Assembly: GCA_046318595.1 (NCBI GenBank)
Contig: JBKCTV010000003.1
Coordinates: 1-64,000 of the forward strand
Length of the DNA stretch: 64,000 nucleotides
Source of the DNA: DAITMV01 sp046318595
Lineage (GTDB): Bacteria; Pseudomonadota; Gammaproteobacteria; Burkholderiales; Burkholderiaceae_B
Reading direction: 5' to 3'
Shown one piece after another: positions 29,297 through 37,432 of the stretch. The stretch's first letter is position 1. Each line of letters begins with the position of its first letter. A program made the position numbers and the translations under genes. The notes below the pieces were generated by a model, which searched no databases, was not told the origin of the DNA, and saw only the letters and a program-made list of their open reading frames with translations.

Positions 29297-29419
29297 TGAA
29301 TCCTCAGAATTTGGAGTGATTGGATGCCGGTGGAAATCATACCGCAAAGCGTCAAAGCGGGACCTCATCGGCATCCGCCCGTGACATTCGGTCTGGTTAC
29401 CCTATTTCGATTTGAACTC

Positions 29420-29431
29420 TAAGACGTCTTA
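29420..29431. promoter_or_regulatory. Perfect 12-base palindrome upstream of the DUF3135 gene
   Basis: TAAGACGTCTTA is self-complementary and lies 39 bases before the DUF3135 start in the 173-base gap that separates it from divergent fumC. It could be a dimeric repressor site or chance. Confidence 0.25.
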
Positions 29432-29469
29432 AAACCACTCATAAACAAGACAGTCAATAGGGAACAGCC

Positions 29470-29829
29470 ATGAAAAACTTCGATTTCGCCGAATGGTCCG
29501 AGCTTTACAAAGCTGATCCACAAGCGTTCGAGATGCGGCGCATCGAGACGCTGCGTGCGCTCATCGATCAGGCTGCCGGCGAACACCGTCAGCATTTAGA
29601 GCTGACGCTGAGTAAAATCGAACTGACCCGTCTTGCTTCGAAAGGCGGTTTGCAGGGCGCACTCAAAGCGTCGAACCTGATGTGGGATTCTTATGGCAGG
29701 CTGCAAGCCATCATCAATCAAACTTTAGATCTGATCGACCCGAGCAAGCCAAAAAAAGCAGTCGCACCCGCTGCCGCAAGACCCTCGGCCACCATCCTGC
29801 CGTTTCCCATTCATCACAAAGCGGGCTGA
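29470..29829 (+). CDS. DUF3135-type small protein
   Basis: 119 residues. The start MKNFDFAEWSELYKADPQAFE with RR soon after resembles DUF3135 proteins of proteobacteria; the body is helical and amphipathic (QAAGEHRQHLELTLSKIELTRL), followed by an Ala/Pro-rich linker and ILPFPIHH end. The family has no known function. AGGGAA lies 8 bases before the ATG. The last 16 bases overlap the convergent SIMPL gene. It could alternatively be a phasin-like helical protein, but I do not see the phasin motif. Confidence 0.7.
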   Translation: MKNFDFAEWSELYKADPQAFEMRRIETLRALIDQAAGEHRQHLELTLSKIELTRLASKGGLQGALKASNLMWDSYGRLQAIINQTLDLIDPSKPKKAVAPAAARPSATILPFPIHHKAG

Positions 29830-30548
29830 ACCGCTCCGCGCACCGACACTTGCAGCGTCTGTAAGCCCCCCTCCAATGGCGCAGGGGTATCTGCCCGTGC
29901 AGCGCCCACCATCATCATGCGCTGCGGGAGCTCGGGCGCCTGCGATTGGCTCACCTGAACCTCGGCGAGTTCATAACCGCTGAAACCGAAAAAACGCGCG
30001 GCCTGTGCGGCCTTATCGCGAAACTCGCTCACCGCCTCGGCGGTCAAGCGCGCTTCTTCGCGTTTGCGCGCCGTGTCGCTCAAACGGTAACCGATGTTAC
30101 CGATGGCGAATGGGCCGGCGATTCGTTGCCCAGCTTTGGACAGTTCGACGAAGTCGGTTCCCTCGAGCGTAATCTCGGCGCGGGCGCGCCAACCTGCGAT
30201 TTTTCCATTGCTGTAATTATTGGTATACGTTTTCAGGCCGGTGCGTCGTTGCAAAACGGCGGTCGCACCGTCGAGCTTGCCCAGCGCCTCCGTCAACAGC
30301 GCCGACGCCCGCGATGACGCGGCTGCGGCCGAGCTGTCGCTGACTTCGCAAAACCATTGCACACTCGCCAGATCGGTAGCCACCTCGGCCTGCGCATTCG
30401 CTTCCAGGTGCAACAACGGTGGCTTGGAATGCGCCCCCGCCAAACGAACCGAGCTTTGTGATACCGGGCTCTGCTCATGCGCATGGGCACCACTGACGAG
30501 CACCCCGAAAAAACCACTGATCAAAAATTTAAGTAAAAAGCGTTGCAT
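29814..30548 (-). CDS. SIMPL-domain (DUF541) periplasmic protein
   Basis: 244 residues with a signal peptide (hydrophobic residues 5-20, cleavage after GAHA likely). The body matches the SIMPL/DUF541 fold: a repeated beta-alpha pattern, LEANAQAEVATDLASVQWFCEV and YRLSDTARKREEARLTAEAV with the typical DKAAQAARFFGF segment. Members (BP26, YggE) form periplasmic rings and are linked to oxidative stress tolerance, but the molecular role is unclear. It is convergent with the DUF3135 gene and divergent from the AI-2E permease. Confidence 0.85.
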   Translation of the reverse strand: MQRFLLKFLISGFFGVLVSGAHAHEQSPVSQSSVRLAGAHSKPPLLHLEANAQAEVATDLASVQWFCEVSDSSAAAASSRASALLTEALGKLDGATAVLQRRTGLKTYTNNYSNGKIAGWRARAEITLEGTDFVELSKAGQRIAGPFAIGNIGYRLSDTARKREEARLTAEAVSEFRDKAAQAARFFGFSGYELAEVQVSQSQAPELPQRMMMVGAARADTPAPLEGGLQTLQVSVRGAVQPAL

Positions 30549-30629
30549 ACAGGTTTCTCAAAGTCGGTAGAATTGTTCGCATTATAGTATTTACTCAAAA
30601 CTTATCGTGCACAAGGTCGAGCTCTGACA

Positions 30630-31706
30630 ATGGCCACGCATTTGAATCAGCCCCGGTCTTTGGTCAGCACCTTGTTCACGGTCGCTATTTTGGCCGGCGG
30701 CTTATTCGTATTGTCGCCCTTTTTGCTGGCGATTCTCTGGGCTGGAATCATCGCGACTGCCTTCTGGCCCTTGCATTGCGGTATCCGCAGTCGTTGGCCG
30801 GACCGGCCGAATCTGGCCGCGTTGTGCAGCACGCTGGTCGTTGCTTTTCTGCTGGTCGGTCCGATGATCGGACTATTACTGTTCATGATCAACGACGTCA
30901 TCAACGTCACAGTTTTCCTGCTGACCGCCGACAGTCAGGGTGTGCCGGTACCCGAGTGGTTACAGGGCATTCCGCTGGCCGGCAAATTTTTGTCGGCGCG
31001 CTGGGACGAGTACCTCGCCATGCCCGATCAGCTGTCGGCGCTGTTGCGGGAAGCCATTTCCAGCAAACTGACGCTCATACAAGGCGCAGCGCAAACCATT
31101 CTGCTGGAACTGCTGGGCCGGGGTGCCACACTGTTTTTCGCGCTATGGGTGCTGTTCTTTTTTTACCGCGACGGCGAAAGCTTTGCCGAGCGGCTCAACA
31201 CCATCGGTCAGGACTGGCTGGGCGCGCGTTGGCTGCCTTATATTTCGCAAATGCCGATGGCCCTGCGGGCCGCGGTCAACGGCCTGGTTTTTGTCAGCTT
31301 TGCCGAAGCGGCTTTGCTGTCGGCGCTTTTCGCCCTGTGTTCCGTGCCCAGCCCGGTGCTGCTGGGGTCCTTGACGGCCTTGATCGCGTTCATTCCGATG
31401 GCGGCGCCTTTACTGCTTACGCTGCTCGGCGGGCTGTTGTTGGCGTCGCATGCCGTGGCAGCGGGTGTCGTCGTTATCGTCATCGGTAACCTGATTGTGC
31501 TGTCTGCCGATTATGTGTTTCGGCCCTTACTGATTCAAGGCGGCACCAACCTGCCCTTTCTCGCCATTTTATTCGGCGTGCTCGGCGGCGTTTTCATGCT
31601 GGGCATCGTTGGCCTGGTGATCGGACCGGTGTTGCTGGTGTTGTTTGCGGTGTTCATCAATGAAGCCTCCCAGCCGCTGGCGGAGGCAGAGGCGGAGGCG
31701 GGCTGA
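30630..31706 (+). CDS. AI-2E family transporter (YdiK type)
   Basis: 358 residues with about seven or eight membrane helices: a pair at the N terminus (FTVAILAGGLFVLSPFLLAI), a long soluble loop of ~90 residues, then a cluster of helices at the C terminus ending in GVFMLGIVGLVIGPVLLVLF. This is the AI-2E/PerM arrangement. The family contains the autoinducer-2 exporter TqsA and Na+/H+ antiporter-like members, so the substrate cannot be named. The ending is low-complexity (AEAEAEAG). Confidence 0.88.
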   Translation: MATHLNQPRSLVSTLFTVAILAGGLFVLSPFLLAILWAGIIATAFWPLHCGIRSRWPDRPNLAALCSTLVVAFLLVGPMIGLLLFMINDVINVTVFLLTADSQGVPVPEWLQGIPLAGKFLSARWDEYLAMPDQLSALLREAISSKLTLIQGAAQTILLELLGRGATLFFALWVLFFFYRDGESFAERLNTIGQDWLGARWLPYISQMPMALRAAVNGLVFVSFAEAALLSALFALCSVPSPVLLGSLTALIAFIPMAAPLLLTLLGGLLLASHAVAAGVVVIVIGNLIVLSADYVFRPLLIQGGTNLPFLAILFGVLGGVFMLGIVGLVIGPVLLVLFAVFINEASQPLAEAEAEAG

Positions 31707-31964
31707 TGGCAGACGGTTGACCATGTGCCGACTTACCTCCCGAGCTTATGAGCACTGGCGCGGGTTACTGCGGGGAGCTGCAAACAACATCACATGCCGC
31801 GTCTTCTGGAATACTCGCGCAGTCGCAAGTGACGGGCATCCTGCGCAAGGTTTGGCGCGACCTGAACGATTTGATCCAGGCATTGGCCCAACTCCCGAGG
31901 CCCCCACTGTTGGTCGGCAATCACGGCATTCAGCAGGACGAACTGCATCTATGAACCATGCCCA
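31707..31964. other. Gap between the AI-2E gene and the restriction module; no recognised gene
   Basis: 258 bases with two short open frames, one on each strand (plus 31748-31954, and a minus frame starting near 31950 with MQFVLLNAVIADQQWGP). Neither has a ribosome-binding site or a family I recognise. The stretch lies at the downstream border of the type I restriction module and may be a gene relic left by its insertion. Confidence 0.3.
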
Positions 31965-34900
31965 TCAGTGATACGCCCTGGCGCCCTTACCAAACCCGGC
32001 CGTGTAAATGTGCGCAAACACGGCGTTGGCCTTGAGGTTGATCTCGTCAGCGTCGTAAATGCCTGACGGCAGGTGCGCAAACAGGTGCTTGATGATCTCG
32101 GCCTTGACCTGGGCCTGCGCCGTGGCCTTCTCGCGCCAGTGATCGATCTGCAGCTTGCCACTGCTCAGCTTGTCCAAGAGCTCTTTGGCCACCTTCTTGA
32201 TGGCATCACGGTCACCCTTGGTCAGGCTATCTTTTTGGAGCAGGTCGAAAACGGCCAATTGGTCTTCACTCTCTAGCCCCTCGCGCAGGTAACGCTTTTC
32301 TTCTTCGTTGAGGTTGTCGTTGAAGGTGAACAGGTCGTCCATCACCTTCTGGATTTCGGCGGCATCCTTGTCCTTGTTGTATTCCTGAACGATCTCCTGG
32401 TAGCGCTCGTACAGGTCGACCCGGGTCGAGTTGCGCGCCACCATCATCGCCAGCCGCTCTTCGATCTTTTCCCTCAGGTTTAGCGAGACGACGTTCTTGA
32501 ACGGCGACTTTTCAAACTCGGCCCGCAAGCGTGAGAAGTCGATGCTGGAGAGGTCGTATCGGGCCACACTCTGGGTGGCAACGCCGGGGGCTGGTTTGCC
32601 ATCCGTCGTCAGTGCCGTGTCGACCACCTCGTACAAGTCCTGTAGCAAGGCGCTGACATCGGGCGTTTCGCGTGCATCCTGCAGCTTGTTGTAGACCGCA
32701 TTGACGGCGCTTTCTTCGGCATCGAAGTCGAAAAGGCCCGGGTGCGGGAACAGGCCCCGATGGCGGGCCTGCACATCCTCCAGGATCACCTGATAGGTCT
32801 TGCGGCGCTCGTCGCTCTCGCACAGCAGGTTCACTGCGACCAAGATCTGCTGCTGCTTGTCGAAGCCCTTGGCGGCAATCAGCCCGTCCAGATCGAAGCC
32901 GAGGTCGACCAGAAAATCCCTCGCCGCCTTCAGGCTCTGGGCGTACTCGACCAGCGCTTCCGAGTCGTCGCGCACCGTGTTCTGCTCACCTTCGCCCTTG
33001 CCGGTGCCCGCGCGGTCGCCCTGGGCAAACGTGGCCAGCGCCTTGCGCAGGCTCTTGAGCATGCCGTTGTAATCAATGATCAGGCCGTGCTTCTTGCCGC
33101 CGCCCACACGGTTGACGCGGGCGATGGCCTGCATCAGCGTGTGGCCCTGCATCGGCTTGTCGAGGTACAGCGTGGCCAGGCATTTCACATCGAAACCGGT
33201 AAGCCACATGGCGCAAACAATGGCGATCCGGAAAGGGTTCTCGGCCTGCTTGAAGTCCTTTTCCAGGTTGCGTTTGACCATCTTCTCGCGGTGCGGCGTG
33301 ATGTCCAGCGGCTCGTCGCGGAAATTCCGCCACTTGGCGAACTCGGCCACCTCGCCCTGCTCCTGGGAGACCACCACGCAGCATTCGGCGGCCTTCATCC
33401 ATTCGACCTGTTCACGTCGCTGTTGTAAAAGCTTCGGCAGTGCCTTGCCCTTGGCGGCGAACAGCGCCTCCTCAGCGGCCACGCTCGACTCCAACTGGGC
33501 GGCCTTCTCTTGCCACTTGGCCTTGACGAGATCGTGCATCTTCACGCAGGTGATCTTGTCCAGACAGACCATCATGGCCTTACCGCCGCCGGTGTCCACC
33601 ACCGTCCAGCGCTGGTGAAAGTGATCGACGAAGTCCTGCGCCACCTTTTCCAGGCGCGTGGGCGAGGTTAGGATGGGATAGTCGCGCGCCAGTTGCCGGT
33701 AGAGCTTTTCCTCCTTCTCGTCGGTCCATGGGTCGTTCAACGTCGCGCCATGCCTGGCCGCTTCAATGTGCTCAGCAATCCGTTCGCTCACCTTGGGATC
33801 GACAATCTTCAGCTTTTCTCCCCGGTTCTCATAGAACAAGGGCAAGGTTGCGCCGTCTGCCACAGCGCGCTGGAAGTCGTAGATCGACACATAGTCGCCA
33901 AACACTTCGCGCGTAAGTTGCTTTTCACCGGCGTCAATCAGTGGCGTGCCCGTGAAGCCCAGGAACTTGGCGCGCGGCAGACCCTTGCGCATGTTCAGCG
34001 CCAGGCGGCCGTACTGTGTGCGGTGTGCCTCGTCGCTGATGACAATGATGTCGTCGCGGTCCGAGTAGGCCTCCTTCACGAGCTCACGGTATTTCTGGAT
34101 GAGGGAGAACACGTAGCGGCGGTTCTGGTCGCGCAGCATCTTGCGAAGGGCGTCGCCGCTGGAGGCCTGATCCGTCTTGCTGTTGGCGCGCCCAGCATTG
34201 GTGTAGGTGGAGGCAATCTGGTCGTCCAACTCGGTGCGGTCGGTGATGACCACGAAGGTGTAGCTGCCAGAGATCCGGCGGTGGATCTTCTCGGTCTGAA
34301 ACACCATGGAAGACGACTTGCCCGAGCCCTGCGTGTGCCAAAACACGCCCAGTTGCCCGGCCTTCACTTCGGCCTTGACGTGCGGGTCGTCAGAGGTGAG
34401 GCGCTCGATCACCCGGTTGACGCCCAGATACTGGTGGTTGCGCGCCACGATCTTGTGCGTGCGGCCTTCGCTGGCATCGAACAGCACGAAGTTTTCGACG
34501 ATGTCCAGCAGGCGGGTCTTGTCCAGCATACCCTTGAGCAGGATGGGCAGCAGAGGTTGGTCCTTGCCCGGCTCCGGGTCGTCCTCGTCCAGCCGCTTCC
34601 AGCGGTAGAAGTGCTCGCGGGTGCTGGTCAGGGACCCGTACTGCGCATCGTGGCCGTTGGAGATCACCACCAGCGTATTCCAGTGGAACAAGTGCGGGAT
34701 GGTGTCGAGGTAGTCGCTGTAGTTTTTCTTGTAGGCGCTATCGATGTGCACCTCAAAGCGCTTGAGCTCGATGAACACCAGCGGCAGGCCATTGACGTAG
34801 CCAATCACGTCCGGGCGGCGCAGCCACAGGCGCCCGCGTACCCACAGCTCGCGCACCGCCTGGTAACGATTTTTCTCCGGATGGTCGAAGTCGATCAGGC

Positions 34901-35261
34901 GTAGGCGTTTGTCCACCAAGCGGCCGGCTGCATCCCGGTATTTCACAGGCACGCCATCGCGCAGCAGCTTGTATTTCTCTTCGTTCAGGGCAATCAGCGT
35001 CTTGGTGATGTCGTCTTGCAGCACCTGCGCCAGCGCCTGGCTGTAAGCCTCCGGCGGCAAGCCAGGATTCAGGCGCTTGAGCGCGGCCAGCACCTCGCGG
35101 CTGAGCACAACCTCGGTGTCATTGCTGCGGCCCAGAAGGCTGTCGGGCCCGAAGTTCTCATCGTCCTGAGCGAACACGGTTTGCCAGCCGAGCTGCTTTT
35201 CCAGCAGTTCAGCCGTCGGTGCCTGGATCAATAGATCTTCGGAATAGTCCTTCTTGGCCAT
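31965..35261 (-). CDS. hsdR: Type I restriction enzyme R subunit
   Basis: 1098 residues from ATG 35261 (MAKKDYSEDLL) with GAGGG upstream; a longer in-frame start adds 12 residues. The N terminus holds the PD-(D/E)xK nuclease (VFIELKRFEV near 165), followed by the translocase motor: Walker A TQGSGKSS near 312, VISDEAHRTQYG (DEAH near 409), FTGTPL, and helicase domain 2 with CAMWLTGFDVKCLATLYLDK and ARVNRV. The C-terminal ~250 residues are the assembly region. Together with HsdM and HsdS it cuts unmodified DNA at a distance. It looks intact. It is the last gene of the minus-strand module, after the DUF3800 gene. Confidence 0.95.
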   Translation of the reverse strand: MAKKDYSEDLLIQAPTAELLEKQLGWQTVFAQDDENFGPDSLLGRSNDTEVVLSREVLAALKRLNPGLPPEAYSQALAQVLQDDITKTLIALNEEKYKLLRDGVPVKYRDAAGRLVDKRLRLIDFDHPEKNRYQAVRELWVRGRLWLRRPDVIGYVNGLPLVFIELKRFEVHIDSAYKKNYSDYLDTIPHLFHWNTLVVISNGHDAQYGSLTSTREHFYRWKRLDEDDPEPGKDQPLLPILLKGMLDKTRLLDIVENFVLFDASEGRTHKIVARNHQYLGVNRVIERLTSDDPHVKAEVKAGQLGVFWHTQGSGKSSSMVFQTEKIHRRISGSYTFVVITDRTELDDQIASTYTNAGRANSKTDQASSGDALRKMLRDQNRRYVFSLIQKYRELVKEAYSDRDDIIVISDEAHRTQYGRLALNMRKGLPRAKFLGFTGTPLIDAGEKQLTREVFGDYVSIYDFQRAVADGATLPLFYENRGEKLKIVDPKVSERIAEHIEAARHGATLNDPWTDEKEEKLYRQLARDYPILTSPTRLEKVAQDFVDHFHQRWTVVDTGGGKAMMVCLDKITCVKMHDLVKAKWQEKAAQLESSVAAEEALFAAKGKALPKLLQQRREQVEWMKAAECCVVVSQEQGEVAEFAKWRNFRDEPLDITPHREKMVKRNLEKDFKQAENPFRIAIVCAMWLTGFDVKCLATLYLDKPMQGHTLMQAIARVNRVGGGKKHGLIIDYNGMLKSLRKALATFAQGDRAGTGKGEGEQNTVRDDSEALVEYAQSLKAARDFLVDLGFDLDGLIAAKGFDKQQQILVAVNLLCESDERRKTYQVILEDVQARHRGLFPHPGLFDFDAEESAVNAVYNKLQDARETPDVSALLQDLYEVVDTALTTDGKPAPGVATQSVARYDLSSIDFSRLRAEFEKSPFKNVVSLNLREKIEERLAMMVARNSTRVDLYERYQEIVQEYNKDKDAAEIQKVMDDLFTFNDNLNEEEKRYLREGLESEDQLAVFDLLQKDSLTKGDRDAIKKVAKELLDKLSSGKLQIDHWREKATAQAQVKAEIIKHLFAHLPSGIYDADEINLKANAVFAHIYTAGFGKGARAYH

Positions 35262-35432
35262 CTTCTTGTTTCCCTCGAGTCCCCGGGCCCGCCACATGCA
35301 GGGCTCGGCCTTCTTGTCAAGTCATGGTCGATCCGCTATGATTACTAGCAAATGGGTTGCGACTACGCGGCCGGCGTCGGGCTCCTGGTACTACAGGGGC
35401 CCTTCTGCTTTCTGGGCTGCGGTTTTCGTCTC

Positions 35433-36209
35433 TCACGGAAACACCTTCAGCCCCATGTCCAGCTTGCCGCCGGTCTTGTCCCGGTAGAACTTCCCCTCCA
35501 GCACCTGTGCCGCGCGGTTGGGCTGATCCGGCCGTAGCACCGTCAAGCCGATCGGTCGCGCCGTTAAGTCGGCCAGTTGCAGACCTTCCGAATTGGTTTT
35601 CTTGTCGGCAATGATCAGGTCGAACGGCAAGGGGCGGTGAAAGTAGTTCGCACCGTCACGAATGCGGCGGAATTCCAGCTCCAGCTCAGCGTCCTCCTTC
35701 GCCCCGCGCGCCTCACACACGATGTAGGTCAGTGAGTCATCTTGGCCCGCGCCCTTGAGCAGCCGATAGATGCGCTCCAGCCCGAACTCCAGCGCCAGGT
35801 GGTAGGGGTGCGCCGGGTTGTTGTAGCGGTCCTTGAGCTTGCGCTTGTCGATCACCACCGCCACCAGCTGAAAGTCGGCGGCTCCGATGATGTCGGTCAG
35901 CGCGTTCAGAAACGCCTCTCGCGGTTCCTTCGACAGCCGCGAAAACGCACCCTTCTTACGCCGGATGTCCGACTCGTGCAGCACCACCATGTCGTGGCCG
36001 AAGGTGGCGAACTTCAGTTGCCGGATGACGGGCGTCACCGTCCGCGCGTAATCAGTCTTGCGGAAGATGCAGAACGACAGCACAAACACCGGGTAGTCCG
36101 GGTCTATGGACGTGAGGCTATGGTCGCCGCTTTCGTCCACATAGACGATGTAATCGCTGTGGCCGCCACCGGCCCGAGGAATGATGTAGCTGGCAATCGG
36201 ATCGGTCAT
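35433..36209 (-). CDS. DUF3800 protein inside the restriction module
   Basis: 258 residues with the DUF3800 signature: YVDESGDHS near residue 24, HESDIRR, and the late LQLADLTA; the acidic pattern (Asp-Glu-Ser-Gly-Asp, then Asp in LADL) resembles an RNase H-like nuclease fold. Function is not established; the family turns up in mobile and defence contexts. Its ATG overlaps the hsdS stop (ATGA) so it is translationally coupled to the methylase operon, and the 171-base gap before hsdR contains nothing I can identify. It could act as an accessory nuclease or modulator of the type I system; this is inference. Confidence 0.85.
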   Translation of the reverse strand: MTDPIASYIIPRAGGGHSDYIVYVDESGDHSLTSIDPDYPVFVLSFCIFRKTDYARTVTPVIRQLKFATFGHDMVVLHESDIRRKKGAFSRLSKEPREAFLNALTDIIGAADFQLVAVVIDKRKLKDRYNNPAHPYHLALEFGLERIYRLLKGAGQDDSLTYIVCEARGAKEDAELELEFRRIRDGANYFHRPLPFDLIIADKKTNSEGLQLADLTARPIGLTVLRPDQPNRAAQVLEGKFYRDKTGGKLDMGLKVFP

Positions 36210-37432
36210 GCCGCGACCTCTTCTGGCAAACGGATGCCGGACACATCGAGTTGACCGGACATCAGTTTGGGGAGTAAGAGGTCGCGGGCATCCGCCAAAC
36301 CACGATTCTGCGCATCCAGTGTGTCGATCTGGCGGTCAATGTCGCTGGCCAGTCGATCAAATGCTGCGGCGATCTCTGCCTCGGGTTGCAGGATTAACTG
36401 ACCGAATAGTTCCTTTTTTCCGACTGACGCAAAAATCGCACCGCCACCGATCATGTCTTCTTCTACAAAGAGTGCCCCCAACTGATAAAAGAGGAGCGAT
36501 TGGTGGCCGGCGCGGCTACGCATAGCCGATAGACCCCGCCCAATCGCTATGTTGTCCCGGGTCAAATTGAGCCTGCCTACCGGAGCTCGGACACTGCACA
36601 GGATGTCTCCCGCCGCTGCAACGCGTGTGGCCTGCTTTGTGAACGTTTCATGGGTGACGAATCGATGCCCAAAATCGGATACGCCTTGATGAAACGGCAG
36701 CCCATCGCCATCGGTGTTGTAGTACTTGGATTCGGGGCTCTGGCCCATCGTGATTTCCGCGACATCGCCAAGTGGCAATTTGACCCACCCCTCCGGCACC
36801 CCATCCCTCACCGGCACCAACTCATGGCCGGGAAAGCGCAGGTGCACGAACCACTCGCGGTACAAGCGGCGGGCGGCGTCTTCGAGCAAGGTTATGCGGC
36901 GCCGGTTAATGGCGATCAGGTCGTCGTACAGGGCAATAACCTGGCGAATGGCAATCTGCTCATCAAGGGGTAGCAAATGCACCTTGATCAGCTTCAGATC
37001 GCTACAACGAATGCCTTTTACCGCCGCGCCTCCAACGATTGCACGAATTTTCGACCTTCCGATTGGGGATCGAAAATAGTTGAAGAAGAATTCGGGATCA
37101 GCAACAGTTCTATCGAGACGGACTCGGATGATCGACGACTCAAAGGTCAGCGGTCCGGTCGGTTTGTAAACCATCGAGCACTTGCCCGCACCTTCTTCAA
37201 CAAGCGAACGGCGGCCGAATAGCAAATCACCATCAATGAGGCCGCTTTTGTCCATTTCCGCATCGGACATCCGAATCAGCGACATTGGCTGATCACCTAT
37301 CCGGTTAAATGCAAACAGCTCCCCCATGTTGACGATGGGCACCCCCGATCCGTGGTGGTCCTTGCTCTTGTAAACACCGTTACGGCTTTGTGTTGCGAAC
37401 AAGGATTCGAAGTCAACTTTGGGCCAACTCAT
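36206..37432 (-). CDS. hsdS: Type I restriction specificity subunit
   Basis: 408 residues with two target-recognition domains, about 1-150 and 215-360, each followed by a conserved helical spacer (LPLDEQIAIRQVIALYDDLI and the later LASDIDRQIDTLDAQNRGL). Each domain reads one half of a bipartite DNA target. The N-terminal part of each begins with the WPKVDFESL and WVKLPLGDVAEITMG type start. The target cannot be predicted by eye. It overlaps hsdM by four bases at the start and the DUF3800 gene by four at the end. Recognition domains are the fast-evolving part of such modules. Confidence 0.92.
   Translation of the reverse strand: MSWPKVDFESLFATQSRNGVYKSKDHHGSGVPIVNMGELFAFNRIGDQPMSLIRMSDAEMDKSGLIDGDLLFGRRSLVEEGAGKCSMVYKPTGPLTFESSIIRVRLDRTVADPEFFFNYFRSPIGRSKIRAIVGGAAVKGIRCSDLKLIKVHLLPLDEQIAIRQVIALYDDLIAINRRRITLLEDAARRLYREWFVHLRFPGHELVPVRDGVPEGWVKLPLGDVAEITMGQSPESKYYNTDGDGLPFHQGVSDFGHRFVTHETFTKQATRVAAAGDILCSVRAPVGRLNLTRDNIAIGRGLSAMRSRAGHQSLLFYQLGALFVEEDMIGGGAIFASVGKKELFGQLILQPEAEIAAAFDRLASDIDRQIDTLDAQNRGLADARDLLLPKLMSGQLDVSGIRLPEEVAA

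Noticed and set aside
33693..34904. 403-codon plus-strand frame
   Set aside because: Antisense to hsdR; high G+C coding often leaves long open antisense frames.
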